Shown here: positions 44,876-54,309 of the stretch, piece after piece
Numbering within the stretch: the first letter of the stretch is position 1
Layout of the letters: every line of letters starts with the position of its first letter
Assembly (NCBI RefSeq): GCF_029854705.2
Contig: NZ_CP139035.1
Location: 3,286,001-3,350,000 of the forward strand
Direction of reading: 5' to 3'
DNA from: Akkermansia sp. N21116
GTDB taxonomy: Bacteria > Verrucomicrobiota > Verrucomicrobiia > Verrucomicrobiales > Akkermansiaceae
Length of the DNA: 64,000 bases
Position numbers and translations under genes: made by a program
Notes under the pieces: generated by a model
What the model saw: the letters and a program-made list of their open reading frames with translations, nothing else
The model's database searches: none
Told to the model about the DNA's origin: nothing

Positions 44876-45649
44876 TTACTGGGGACGAACGGCCACTACC
44901 TGATCACCGGGGCGAATCTGAATGCCTTCAGTGAGAGAAGAGGGAATGATATCTGCAGAGGACTTACCGGTTTCTACATTGCTAACGGAGAGTTCGGCAA
45001 TCTTGTTACCATCGCGAAGCACTGCCAGACGAGAACCAAGAACGATACCGGCATTGGCACCGGAATCCAGTACGACAAAGCCCCATGTATCATAGACGTT
45101 GCGGATAGAAGTCTTCAAAGAAGCCGGAGAAACATGAGCGCGCTGGTCAGACTCCAATTTGTTAAGAGCGGCAATGCCGCTGTCTATCTGACCAATCCTG
45201 GCAACGAGAGCATCACGTTTGGCAGAGGCAGCATCGACCTGAGCCTTCAATTTAGCGTTGTCTTCCTTCATGCGGTCAATCTCACGCATTGTCTCGGCAA
45301 CGTTAGCCATATCCTTGCTCTTGGCCTTGATCGAGTCAAGCTGGGCAGTCATGTTTTTGAGTTCTTCTTCCTTGGGCCCCATGGCCTTGGTCATGGCGTC
45401 ATTGGAAGCGATCAGTTCGTCCAGTTTTTGCTGGAGAGCCTTGCAGTCGGCTTCATAAGAATTCCTCTTCTGCGTTGCATCAGCCAATTTAGCTTCTTCG
45501 TCTGCAAGAAGCTCATTGGTCTGAGCAAGGGTTGCTTTGGCAGTATCACGTGCCTGAATTTCTGCGTTAAGGGCCTCATTATTCTTGTAGGCGAAAAAGC
45601 CACCAGCAAGCATAACGACAACGGCTGCGATTGAGATTTTGGTCCACAT
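44876..45649 (-). CDS. Membrane-anchored coiled-coil protein A
   Basis: 257 residues. Anchor at about 5-21 (ISIAAVVVMLAGGFFAY), then a coiled coil to about 175 (ADEEAKLADATQKRNSYEAD and similar heptads). The C-terminal beta domain reads WGFVVLDSGANAGIVLGSRLAV, RDGNKIAELSVSNVE and IRPGDQVVAV, matching that of protein B. The pair is tandem and likely one operon ending at the terminator at 43988. Function unknown; the C-terminal domain resembles small barrel domains of envelope proteins in general layout only. Confidence 0.8.
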   Translation of the reverse strand: MWTKISIAAVVVMLAGGFFAYKNNEALNAEIQARDTAKATLAQTNELLADEEAKLADATQKRNSYEADCKALQQKLDELIASNDAMTKAMGPKEEELKNMTAQLDSIKAKSKDMANVAETMREIDRMKEDNAKLKAQVDAASAKRDALVARIGQIDSGIAALNKLESDQRAHVSPASLKTSIRNVYDTWGFVVLDSGANAGIVLGSRLAVLRDGNKIAELSVSNVETGKSSADIIPSSLTEGIQIRPGDQVVAVRPQ

Positions 45650-45784
45650 AGGATGAAAGAGCGTATATAGGTTTCGTAAACTCCTTACAAACTGTCATGT
45701 TGATTGGACGATTTCAACACCAAAATACAGGGGAACGATTTTTTCTTTCCTCCCGTCCCTTTCGGCAGTAACAAAAAAAGTGTG

Positions 45785-47518
45785 ATGCATCCCCTTCTCA
45801 GAGTATTCTCCTATCTGCGCAAATACCCTATTTTAGCGAGTTTACAGCTATTTTGCGCCATCATGATGACTTTGGCTCTCGTCATTTTCCCGGAAGTGAC
45901 ACGTTACATCACCAACACGATCGTACCTGGAAAAAAGTGGGACGAACTCTGGTTTTGGTCCGGTCTGGCACTCGGAGGCTTCCTGATCCGTGACGCATGC
46001 AACATGTGCCGCATCCTTCTCAACAATACATTTGAGCAAAAAGTCATCTTTGATCTCAGGAGCGATCTGCACGGAAAAATACAGAGGCTTCCTCTTTCCT
46101 GGTTCGATTCCCGCAGGACGGGGGACATCATGTCGCGCATCATGGAAGACGTCACCTCGATGGAGCGAGTCCTGATTGACGGGGTGGAACAAGGGCTTGT
46201 AGCATCCATTCAGGTAATCGCCATGGCGGCGGCTCTGTTTTACATCAATCCGTCGGTTGCCGTCTGGGCTACGCTCCCTCTTCCTCTGCTTCTGGCCGGT
46301 TCTCTGTTCTACTCCCGCGACAGCCACGGCAGATTCCGTGCCGAACGCGAAGCTACAGGCAATCTCAATGCCCTGCTGCACGATAATATAGCGGGAATAC
46401 GCCAGGTAAAAGCCTACGCCGCAGAAGAGGAAGAACACCGTATCTTCCGCCAGTTTTCTTCAGTCCTCAAATCCGCCACGCTACGAATCATGCGTTGCTG
46501 GGCCGTGTTCAACCCGGGTATGAGTTTCATCAGTTCCCTCGGTTTCGTCGCCGTTCTTGCCTTCGGAGGACAAGCTGTCATGAAGGGAAATCTGGACATG
46601 GGAGAATGGCTGCAATTCTTCCTGATGATGGGATTCCTCTACGAACCCCTTGCCAGGCTCCACCAGCTTAACCACATCCTTCTCGGAGGCAGGGCAGCCG
46701 CCATCCGCGTCTTTGAAATTCTGGATGAAAAGGAAGAGGAAAACTCGAATGAAGGGAACCATCTTCAAATGCCTGTTCGCGGCGAAATTCTTTTCGACAA
46801 CGTTTCCTTCAATTATGTGCCGGGAGTCCCTACTTTACACCATATCAATCTTTCCATCAGGCCGGGACAAATGGTGGCCCTGGTCGGAGCTACCGGAGCC
46901 GGTAAATCAACCCTGCTTTCCCTGCTCACCCGTTTTTACGAATGCACGGACGGAGAGATCTATCTGGACGGGCAACCCCTCTCCCTTTTATCCAAAGCCA
47001 GCCTCCGCACCGCCCTGGGATACGTCACGCAGGAATCTTTCCTCTTCAACGGTACGGTACGCGAAAACATGCTCTTGGGAAAACGGAATGCCACCGACGA
47101 TGAGATTTTTCAAGCGCTTGCAGCCGCCCATGCAGACGAATTCGTCCAGGCTCTGCCCGAAGGATTGGATACCAATGTCGGTGAACGCGGAATCAAACTT
47201 TCAGGCGGCGAAAAGCAACGTATTTCCATCGCCCGGGCGCTCCTGAAAAATCCCCCGATCCTTCTGCTGGACGAGGCTACAGCCAGCGTCGACACCCATA
47301 CGGAAAAGCAAATCCAGCAGGCACTGGACACCCTCATGAAAGGCAGAACCTCCTTTGTCATCGCCCACAGACTTTCCACGATACGCCATGCAGACATCAT
47401 CTGCGTTCTGGAACAGGGTGAAATTGTCGAACAAGGAACCCATGACGAACTTATTGCCCTCGACGGTACATATGCCTCCCTGTCGCGGAAGTCATTCCTT
47501 TCCGAACACAACACATGA
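45785..47518 (+). CDS. ABC transporter, membrane-ATPase half-transporter (MsbA-like)
   Basis: 577 residues from the ATG at 45785; the open frame is longer but starts at a TTG with no homology. Six membrane helices in the first 310 residues (RKYPILASLQLF to GEWLQFFLMMGFL), with the coupling loop FDSRRTGDIMSRI. The ATPase has Walker A GATGAGKST (about 367), Q-loop VTQESFLF, signature LSGGEKQR, Walker B ILLLDEATAS and IAHRLSTIRHAD. Works as a homodimer, typically exporting lipid A-core or other hydrophobic substrates; substrate not determinable here. Confidence 0.93.
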   Translation: MHPLLRVFSYLRKYPILASLQLFCAIMMTLALVIFPEVTRYITNTIVPGKKWDELWFWSGLALGGFLIRDACNMCRILLNNTFEQKVIFDLRSDLHGKIQRLPLSWFDSRRTGDIMSRIMEDVTSMERVLIDGVEQGLVASIQVIAMAAALFYINPSVAVWATLPLPLLLAGSLFYSRDSHGRFRAEREATGNLNALLHDNIAGIRQVKAYAAEEEEHRIFRQFSSVLKSATLRIMRCWAVFNPGMSFISSLGFVAVLAFGGQAVMKGNLDMGEWLQFFLMMGFLYEPLARLHQLNHILLGGRAAAIRVFEILDEKEEENSNEGNHLQMPVRGEILFDNVSFNYVPGVPTLHHINLSIRPGQMVALVGATGAGKSTLLSLLTRFYECTDGEIYLDGQPLSLLSKASLRTALGYVTQESFLFNGTVRENMLLGKRNATDDEIFQALAAAHADEFVQALPEGLDTNVGERGIKLSGGEKQRISIARALLKNPPILLLDEATASVDTHTEKQIQQALDTLMKGRTSFVIAHRLSTIRHADIICVLEQGEIVEQGTHDELIALDGTYASLSRKSFLSEHNT

Positions 47519-47723
47519 TTACGCATCTTCTGACAGATAGCCCCGCCGACACACTCGCCCGGTTCAACTGCCTGATTTACGATCGTAACGCCGTTTCAAT
47601 CATTCCTATTGCCTGCAATAGTAACCCATGAAGAAAAACCAACGCATCCGAAATATCTTCGCAGACCCAAATAATTTGTAATTTGCTTTCCTCTTCCCGG
47701 GCTTTTCATTAACCTTGCTCACC

Positions 47724-49805
47724 GTGAGCTATCAGGTCTTTGCCAGAAAATACCGTCCCCTGACCTTCGACGACGTTTTGGGTCAGGATCATGTTGTCCG
47801 TACCCTGCGCAACGCCATTGAGCAGAACCGCCTGGCGCATGCCTACCTGTTCGTCGGCCCTCGCGGAACGGGGAAAACATCCACTGCACGCATCTTCGCC
47901 AAAGCGCTCAATTGTACCGGCGGTCCCCGCGTTGATTTTGATCCCAACGAGGATATTTGCCGGGAAATAGCCGAAGGGCGCAGCCTGGATGTATTGGAGA
48001 TTGACGGAGCATCCAATCGCGGGATCGACCATATCCGCGACTTGCGCGACAATGTACGCTTTGCTCCTTCGCGCGGCACATTCCGCATTGTGTACATCGA
48101 TGAAGTCCACATGCTCACCAAAGAATCTTTCAATGCTCTGCTGAAAACGTTGGAAGAACCTCCTCCCCACGTCAAATTTATCTTTGCAACAACCGAACCG
48201 CACAAAATTCTCCCAACAATTCTGTCCCGTTGTCAGCGTTTCGACCTACGTCCCATCCCGGCGGAAATTATCGCCGAACACCTCCTGCATATCTGTGACC
48301 TGGAGCACGTCAAACTCTCTCGCGAAGCTGCATTCGCCATTGCGAAAGTAGCCGACGGGGGGATGCGCGACGCCCAGTCCATGCTCGACCAGCTCGTCTC
48401 ATTCTGCGGTAATTCCATTGAGGAAGCCCAAGTTTTGAACATTTTCGGGATCACGTCCCGCGAAACCGTCGCTACGGGCCTGGCTTTGATTTTGGAAAAG
48501 AACCTGCCTGCCCTGCTCCGCCTCGTTCAGGAACAGGCGGAAGCCGGCAGGGATATGGGACAGCTCCTCTCGGAAATCATCTCTACCGTCCGCGAAGTAC
48601 TTGTCAGCAAGGTCGATACTTCCGCCTCCATCGCCTCTATTCCTCCGGAACTTCAGGAGCGCATCTCCGCCATCGTCGTAAAAACCAGGACGGACAAAAT
48701 TCTTCGTCTCGTCGAGGTCCTCTCTGACACGGAAGATAAGATGAGGTGGTCCACTCAGAAACGCTTGCATCTGGAAATGGGTCTCATCAAGGCAGTCCAT
48801 GCCATGGCCGAAGCCAGCATCAGCGATATCATCAAAGCCATTGAAGGAGCGCCGATTCCCCACACTCCGATCGAAGTATCCTCCCCCCCCTCCTTTTCCG
48901 CTACCCAGATTCCGGCTCCCGCCCAGTCTCAGCCCGCCCCGATTGTTCCGGAGAACCGGGATGAAGATTCCCGGATACCCCAGACTCCCCAAGCGATAGA
49001 TAGCCAGCTATCCCCGGTCAAACCTACTCCGGAAGAACAGACTCCTTCCATTCCGGAACAGGAGATTTCCGCTCCCGAGTCCAATCTTTCCGAAAGGGAA
49101 ACCGATAACACTCCCGACTCTCAGCCAGAAGAATCGGCAGAACCCATGCCGAAGTCATCGTCCATACCCGAACCTCTCTCGGCCTTGTCCTCAGACCCCG
49201 TCCGTCCTCCTGAAACAGATTCGATGGACGAGCCTGAAGAATTTTTGCAGGAAGATACCGGGACGGAATGCTTCATGAACAACCTGTTCACGGGAGAACC
49301 GGAACCTCTCCCCGCCAAAGAGGAGACTACTCAACCGGAAATTGAAGACACCTCTGATCGGAACGAGGACGAAGCTGCCTGGAAAGAGACCATTGTCCGC
49401 CTTTCCTCCACTTCTCCCCTCAAGGCGGGATTCATCCAGTATTCGGCTTTCCTCAGTCGCCAAAGCGGCTTCTACACCGTCGGCGTACACCCTACCGACA
49501 GCCAGGCAAGGGACACCCTGCAGCACCCCAGCCTGAAAGAACAGGCAGAAACAATCCTGACCGAATTGCTGCACTGTCCCATCACTCTCCGCGTTGAAAT
49601 GAGTTCCCTCGTCCCGGAACCTCCCGAACCGGAACCCATCCCCGAACCGGAACAAAAACCCAAACCCAAGCCGCTTCCCCCGGCTCCGGAACCTCCCGTT
49701 GAAGCACCCAAGCCAGTCGACGAAGAAAAGCAGGCCGAGGACTACTACAAAGATCCCTTTATTGAAAAAGCCCTGGCCATCTTCAAAGCACGTATCATCT
49801 CCTGA
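47724..49805 (+). CDS. dnaX: DNA polymerase III subunit gamma/tau
   Basis: 693 residues from a GTG at 47724 (VSYQVFARKYRPLTF). Clamp-loader AAA+ ATPase. Walker A GPRGTGKTS (45-53), Walker B RIVYIDEVHM (Asp126), sensor ATTEPH, and the SRC arginine-finger segment ILSRCQRF. The zinc module that normally has four cysteines keeps only two, C64 and C79, so zinc binding is doubtful. A Pro/Glu/Ser-rich linker covers about 395-545, and a second Pro-rich stretch (PEPEPIPEPEQKPKPK) precedes the last 40 residues. No slippery site for the gamma frameshift was found by eye. ybaB follows after 53 bp. Confidence 0.95.
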   Translation: MSYQVFARKYRPLTFDDVLGQDHVVRTLRNAIEQNRLAHAYLFVGPRGTGKTSTARIFAKALNCTGGPRVDFDPNEDICREIAEGRSLDVLEIDGASNRGIDHIRDLRDNVRFAPSRGTFRIVYIDEVHMLTKESFNALLKTLEEPPPHVKFIFATTEPHKILPTILSRCQRFDLRPIPAEIIAEHLLHICDLEHVKLSREAAFAIAKVADGGMRDAQSMLDQLVSFCGNSIEEAQVLNIFGITSRETVATGLALILEKNLPALLRLVQEQAEAGRDMGQLLSEIISTVREVLVSKVDTSASIASIPPELQERISAIVVKTRTDKILRLVEVLSDTEDKMRWSTQKRLHLEMGLIKAVHAMAEASISDIIKAIEGAPIPHTPIEVSSPPSFSATQIPAPAQSQPAPIVPENRDEDSRIPQTPQAIDSQLSPVKPTPEEQTPSIPEQEISAPESNLSERETDNTPDSQPEESAEPMPKSSSIPEPLSALSSDPVRPPETDSMDEPEEFLQEDTGTECFMNNLFTGEPEPLPAKEETTQPEIEDTSDRNEDEAAWKETIVRLSSTSPLKAGFIQYSAFLSRQSGFYTVGVHPTDSQARDTLQHPSLKEQAETILTELLHCPITLRVEMSSLVPEPPEPEPIPEPEQKPKPKPLPPAPEPPVEAPKPVDEEKQAEDYYKDPFIEKALAIFKARIIS

Positions 49806-49858
49806 AATGGTGTGCCCACCATTTTCTCCCTCCTCAATACATATCCTAACAGACCACC

Positions 49859-50173
49859 ATGAATATCATGAAATTGATGAAACAAGCCCAGGAAATGCAG
49901 GCCGGGCTTGCCGCCGCTCAAGAAAAGCTCGCCACCGAAACTGTTGAATCGGAAGGAGCCGCCGGTAAAATCAAAGTAACGGCCACCTGCGACGGCACAA
50001 TTACCTCTCTCACAATCGATCCTTCCATTCTGGATCCCAACGATGCTGAATTCCTTCAAGAACTTCTGCTTGCAACCATCCAGAACGCCATCAGCAAAGG
50101 TAAGGAAAAGGCCGCATCGGAAATGAAAAAGCTGACTGGCGGCATGGAATTGCCTCCCGGCTTCGGCATGTAA
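49859..50173 (+). CDS. ybaB: YbaB/EbfC nucleoid-associated protein
   Basis: 104 residues. KLMKQAQEMQAGLAAAQEKLA at the N-terminus forms the dimer-forming helices; ISKGKEKAASEMKKLTGG and a Gly/Met-rich LPPGFGM end follow. A small DNA-binding dimer. Usually lies between dnaX and recR; here recR is not next, and a different gene starts 17 bp downstream. Confidence 0.95.
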   Translation: MNIMKLMKQAQEMQAGLAAAQEKLATETVESEGAAGKIKVTATCDGTITSLTIDPSILDPNDAEFLQELLLATIQNAISKGKEKAASEMKKLTGGMELPPGFGM

Positions 50174-50190
50174 GCACCAGTTTCCCTACT

Positions 50191-51234
50191 GTGCCAGCTC
50201 TCTCCTCCATACCCCGCAAGAAGCACAGTAATTCAGCCTACCGCAATCTGGGGCTCCAGTGCGGCAGGCTTATGGCCTTTTTTTCTCTGTGCGGGCTGTT
50301 TCTTATCTCTTTTTCCTTTTACAAAGGATCCGACATAACAGCAATCATATCCACTATTCCCCAGTGGATATGGGCCTCAGTCCTGGGCATGCCCGCAGTC
50401 CTCGCCTGGATCTTCTTCCGTTCGAAAATCGGGTTGGTCGTTTTCCTCCTCTGGACATTGTACGGCATCACCACTCTGGATTCCCTTCCCTCCATCGCCA
50501 GAACGGGAATGAACCAGTACAAACTGCCATCTCACCCCGGCCTCCAATCGTGGCGCATCGTCACCATTGATTGCCGAGGCATGAAAAACATACCCACAGC
50601 CGCCCTGGCCAAGCTCAATGCCGATGTCATTTTCCTCCAAGGGGCCAGAGACCCGAATCAAACAGTCGAAATGGCCCTGACCCTGTTCGGCAACTCCGCC
50701 CGTGCCCGCCAAATCGGCACATGCGCCATTATTTGTTCCAACGGGGAACTCTCCCAAGTAGCGCCTATCCCCGATACGGAAAGTCTGATGGTTGACTGGA
50801 TTCCCCGCCATTCCAACCTTCCTATCCGTCTAGTCAATATCAGCCTGGCCCATCGTCAGACGAAGATGAACTTCCTTCTTCCCGAACACTGGAAATACTA
50901 TTCCAAACTCCGTTCTTTCCACCGGCTTGAAATCGACAACATCTTAAATGCGTTGAAAGACCAGGGAAACAAAGTCGGCAACATGCCCATCATTATGGCT
51001 GGAAACTTCAATGCGGCCCCTTCATCTTCCACATTCAAATCCATCGGCAGCAATTTTTTGGATGTTTACCGGGAAACGGGAACGGGGTTCGGAGCAACGA
51101 CTCCGGCACAATTTCCCATCCTGCGCCAAAACAGGATTTTCACGACGTCCCCTCTGCTGCCTATCCATTCAGACACGGTCACCATCCCTGGAGCCATCCA
51201 CAAAGCCGTTGTTTCCGATATCTCCAAACATTGA
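50191..51234 (+). CDS. EEP-family membrane protein with degraded catalytic site
   Basis: 347 residues from a GTG at 50191. Three hydrophobic segments at about 30-44, 57-75 and 80-93, then a soluble domain from about 115 laid out like endonuclease/exonuclease/phosphatase enzymes: LNADVIFLQGARD, LVNISLAH, IIMAGNFNAAP and GAIHKAVVSD. The catalytic metal Glu of LQE is Gly151, the Asp of GDFN is Asn272, and the SDH near the end is A-I-H (Ile336, His337 kept). Active phosphodiesterase chemistry is therefore unlikely. It takes the place where recR often follows ybaB, and may be co-transcribed with dnaX-ybaB. Confidence 0.7.
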   Translation: MPALSSIPRKKHSNSAYRNLGLQCGRLMAFFSLCGLFLISFSFYKGSDITAIISTIPQWIWASVLGMPAVLAWIFFRSKIGLVVFLLWTLYGITTLDSLPSIARTGMNQYKLPSHPGLQSWRIVTIDCRGMKNIPTAALAKLNADVIFLQGARDPNQTVEMALTLFGNSARARQIGTCAIICSNGELSQVAPIPDTESLMVDWIPRHSNLPIRLVNISLAHRQTKMNFLLPEHWKYYSKLRSFHRLEIDNILNALKDQGNKVGNMPIIMAGNFNAAPSSSTFKSIGSNFLDVYRETGTGFGATTPAQFPILRQNRIFTTSPLLPIHSDTVTIPGAIHKAVVSDISKH

Positions 51235-51267
51235 CAAGGATAACACGCGGTTTCCGTCACCAACCGT

Positions 51268-53274
51268 TCAGTCTTCGTCGATAATCATGCTCCGGAGAGA
51301 GGAAATAAAGTCGGACTCTTCCTCGGGAGTTATCTCTTGCTCCATGATCTCCTCCCAGGTTTCGTAAATGTAGAGATCTTCCGGGATTTCTCCGATAAAT
51401 GATGAACGACGACACGGCATGCGATCTCCATACCGGAGGCGAGTCGAACAAAAAGTCATCATCAGGCGTTCCTGGGCACGCGTAATACCGACGTAAAGAA
51501 GGCGTCTCTCTTCATCGCAATTTCCGTCTTCAAGAGAACGTTTGTGAGGCAGAATCCCTTCTTCGAGACCAACAAGGTAAACAATCGGAAATTCGAGACC
51601 CTTGGAGGCATGCATGGTAATCAGGCATACACCGGCCTTGTTTTCTACATCGTCATCATCATCGTCCTGATCAAGAGAGACCTTGGCCAGATAGTCGGTC
51701 AGGTTTTTACCGGGCTCCCAGTAGCGTCTGAGGTCGGCCTTGACGTCCCCGATCCCTATGAGACGTTTCTGCTCCTCGTTCTCCGTCTTGCAACTGCGGC
51801 AAACATAACCTTCATAGCCGGTCTCCTCAATCAATTCCGCAAGAAGATCGCCAAAGTCCTGTTCGCTAGCGGCAAACAAGGTTGCATATTTATCAACCAG
51901 ACGACAGAATTCCTGGACGCTGTTACGCACGCGAGTCGAAAACTGCGACAACAGTTCTTCATCATTCAAGGCTTCCCAGACGCTCTGTTCGTGTTCCCGG
52001 CTCCAGTCGATTGCAAGATGTGCCGTCGTTTCACTGATGCCGCGTGGCGGAGTATTGAGAACGCGCAGGAGGTGCAAATCCGCCTTAGGATTGTCCATCA
52101 ACCCCAGATAGGCAATCAAATCCTTCACCTCTTTGCGGTCGAAGAAGCTTTGGGTGCCCACCATTCTATACGGGATTTTATGTTCTCGAAGGGTTTGCTC
52201 GATAATACGGCTCTGTGTATTGGCCCTGAAAAGGATGGCAAAATCCTCCCAGTTCCTGTTCTCGCGACGGCGTATCGTTTCGAGATCCGTGACAATAAAT
52301 TCCGCTTCTTCCGCATCCCCCGGCATGGAAATGAGCCTGACAGGTTCACCATTGCCCTTGTGGGCGTACAAGGTTTTCTCACGGCGCCCGAGGTTATGCT
52401 TGATCAAAGCATTTGCAGCATTAAGAATCGGCGCCGTACAACGGTAATTCTCCTCCAGCTTGATCACGGTAGGATTGGGGAAGAAACGTTCGAAATCCAG
52501 AATATTACTGATCTGCGCACCGCGCCACCCGTAGATGGATTGGTCGTCGTCCCCCACGACGCAAACGTTATGTTCCGGTCCGACAAGCTGCTTGAGAAGG
52601 CTCATTTGCAGGCTGTTGGTATCCTGGAATTCGTCCACCGTAATGTAGCGGAACCTGCTCCTCCAGGCTTCACGGACATCGGGATATTCCCGCAGGATCT
52701 TCTCCGCCATAATCAACAGGTCGTCAAAGTCCACCGCATTCTGGGCAATCAGTTCCCGCTGGTACGAAGATGCAATCGTCGCCAGCAAATCATCCTTGAT
52801 AGAATCGATATTGAGACCGGCATTCTTCACTGAGCTCATGGCTGCCAGTACATCCTTGGGCTCCACCTTTTCTTTTCTCCCGCCATGCCTCACGATCAAC
52901 TGGCGCAACAGCCCCACCTGATCGCTACCGGCATAAATCGTAAAATTTTCCTTATAGCCCAGTTTCCCGATATCCTCGCGCAGGATACGCGTACACAGGG
53001 AGTGGAACGTGCTGATCATCATGGCTCGGGCGGCTTTGCGCGCGACCATCTGACCAATGCGTTCACGCATTTCATTGGCAGCCTTGTTTGTAAACGTAAC
53101 AGCCAGGATATTGCGTCCCGGAATACCATGTTCCACCATATGAGAGATACGGCACGTCACCGTACGCGTCTTGCCGGTACCGGCTCCGGCAAGAATAAGC
53201 ACCGGGCCATTTAACGTAACGACGGCCTGTCTTTGCGCCCGGTTCAAGCTGTCGAGAGAAAATGACGATGCCAT
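51268..53274 (-). CDS. Superfamily I 3'-5' DNA helicase (Rep/PcrA/UvrD type)
   Basis: 668 residues, between Rep and PcrA in length. Walker A is LAGAGTGKTRT; further motifs are VTFTNKAANEMRERI, VDEFQDTNSLQ, VGDDDQSIYGWRGA, LEENYRC, LRKEGIPYR-like KIPYRMVG, TMHASKGLEFPIVYLVG and YVGITRAQ. A run of six Asp (DQDDDDDDVENKA) lies in the 2B/1B region. Unwinds DNA in replication restart or repair. Last gene of the long minus-strand run; fmt lies 10 bp upstream. Confidence 0.95.
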   Translation of the reverse strand: MASSFSLDSLNRAQRQAVVTLNGPVLILAGAGTGKTRTVTCRISHMVEHGIPGRNILAVTFTNKAANEMRERIGQMVARKAARAMMISTFHSLCTRILREDIGKLGYKENFTIYAGSDQVGLLRQLIVRHGGRKEKVEPKDVLAAMSSVKNAGLNIDSIKDDLLATIASSYQRELIAQNAVDFDDLLIMAEKILREYPDVREAWRSRFRYITVDEFQDTNSLQMSLLKQLVGPEHNVCVVGDDDQSIYGWRGAQISNILDFERFFPNPTVIKLEENYRCTAPILNAANALIKHNLGRREKTLYAHKGNGEPVRLISMPGDAEEAEFIVTDLETIRRRENRNWEDFAILFRANTQSRIIEQTLREHKIPYRMVGTQSFFDRKEVKDLIAYLGLMDNPKADLHLLRVLNTPPRGISETTAHLAIDWSREHEQSVWEALNDEELLSQFSTRVRNSVQEFCRLVDKYATLFAASEQDFGDLLAELIEETGYEGYVCRSCKTENEEQKRLIGIGDVKADLRRYWEPGKNLTDYLAKVSLDQDDDDDDVENKAGVCLITMHASKGLEFPIVYLVGLEEGILPHKRSLEDGNCDEERRLLYVGITRAQERLMMTFCSTRLRYGDRMPCRRSSFIGEIPEDLYIYETWEEIMEQEITPEEESDFISSLRSMIIDED

Positions 53275-53284
53275 GGTATTTCAA

Positions 53285-54247
53285 TTATCCGTTTCGGTCT
53301 TCAACAGGATTAAAAATCATTCCCGGATCAAGGGGGCGACCTGCAGCAAATTGCGCCACCGACATACGCTTGCCGCCATCCGGCTGGACGGCAGGCACCA
53401 AAAGTGCCCCTTCCGCACAAGCAACGAGGAGACCATGCTCTCCAATCGAGAGGATCTCACCTGGCACGCCACGGTTTTCCTTTTTGACTTTTGCACAGGG
53501 GAAAAGTTTCAATGTCTTGATCCTGCCCTTGCGATCCCTGAACAAGGTGTACGTACCCGGCCAGGGATCATATGCACGCATGGCGCGTTCAATTTCCACG
53601 GCCGACAGATTCCAGTCAATCAATCCGTCAGATCTCTGCAACTTGGGAGCATACGTCGCCAGATATTCGTTCTGGCGCGTTCGCGTAGCCGTTCCGGATT
53701 CGATGGAATGGATCACGTCCATCAGCACATCGGGGGCCAGATTCGCGAGAACATCATGCATCATCCCGCAGGTTTCCTTGCCCATCAGAGGAAGAGACAC
53801 GGACTTGATGATATCCCCGGCGTCCAGTTTGCGAACCATATGCATAATCGTCACCCCCGTGGAGGAGTCTCCTTCCTTAATGGCGGCGGCGATACAGGAC
53901 GCGCCACGGTGCCGCGGCAAGATCGAGGCATGGGCATTGATGCAGCCCAGAGGGGGCATGGAGATCACTTCCTCGGAGAGAATCTGCCCATAAGCCATCA
54001 CAACGATAAGGTCCGGCTTCAACTCCGCCAGCGCTTGGACAGCCTCCGGCTTTCGAAGCGATTCTGGTTGCAAGACAGGAACATCCGCATCCTCGGCCAT
54101 CACTTTGAGTGCAGGCGGAGTCATGACCTGATGCCGTCCGACAGGACGATCCGGCTGCGTCACGAGACCAACGACATTGGACTTGTTCAATAACCGGCGG
54201 AATGAAGGCAATGCGATATTGCCAGTTCCCATGAATACGATGCGCAT
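53285..54247 (-). CDS. fmt: Methionyl-tRNA formyltransferase
   Basis: 320 residues from the ATG at 54247 (MRIVFMGTGNIALPSF). Transfers formyl from 10-formyl-THF to Met-tRNAi. The catalytic loop reads INAHASILPRHRGASC, followed by STGVTIMHMVRKLDAGDI. The C-terminal OB domain is intact (AYDPWPGTYTLF, ALLVPAVQPDG). Not paired with def here, but set between ftsQ and the Rep-type helicase. Confidence 0.96.
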   Translation of the reverse strand: MRIVFMGTGNIALPSFRRLLNKSNVVGLVTQPDRPVGRHQVMTPPALKVMAEDADVPVLQPESLRKPEAVQALAELKPDLIVVMAYGQILSEEVISMPPLGCINAHASILPRHRGASCIAAAIKEGDSSTGVTIMHMVRKLDAGDIIKSVSLPLMGKETCGMMHDVLANLAPDVLMDVIHSIESGTATRTRQNEYLATYAPKLQRSDGLIDWNLSAVEIERAMRAYDPWPGTYTLFRDRKGRIKTLKLFPCAKVKKENRGVPGEILSIGEHGLLVACAEGALLVPAVQPDGGKRMSVAQFAAGRPLDPGMIFNPVEDRNG

Positions 54248-54309
54248 GAGGGTGAGATTGCCGTGTGACCCAACATTGGTCAACGGCTAAGTCGCAAAGA
54301 CAGTCATTT

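Noticed and set aside
49620-49700. Pro/Glu/Lys repeats as a possible separate element
   Set aside because: The sequence lies within the dnaX tail and stays in frame; it is low-complexity linker, not a mobile or CRISPR repeat.
51544-52833. 429-codon open frame antisense to the Rep-type helicase
   Set aside because: The minus-strand helicase has every SF1 motif; the plus-strand frame has none of any family.
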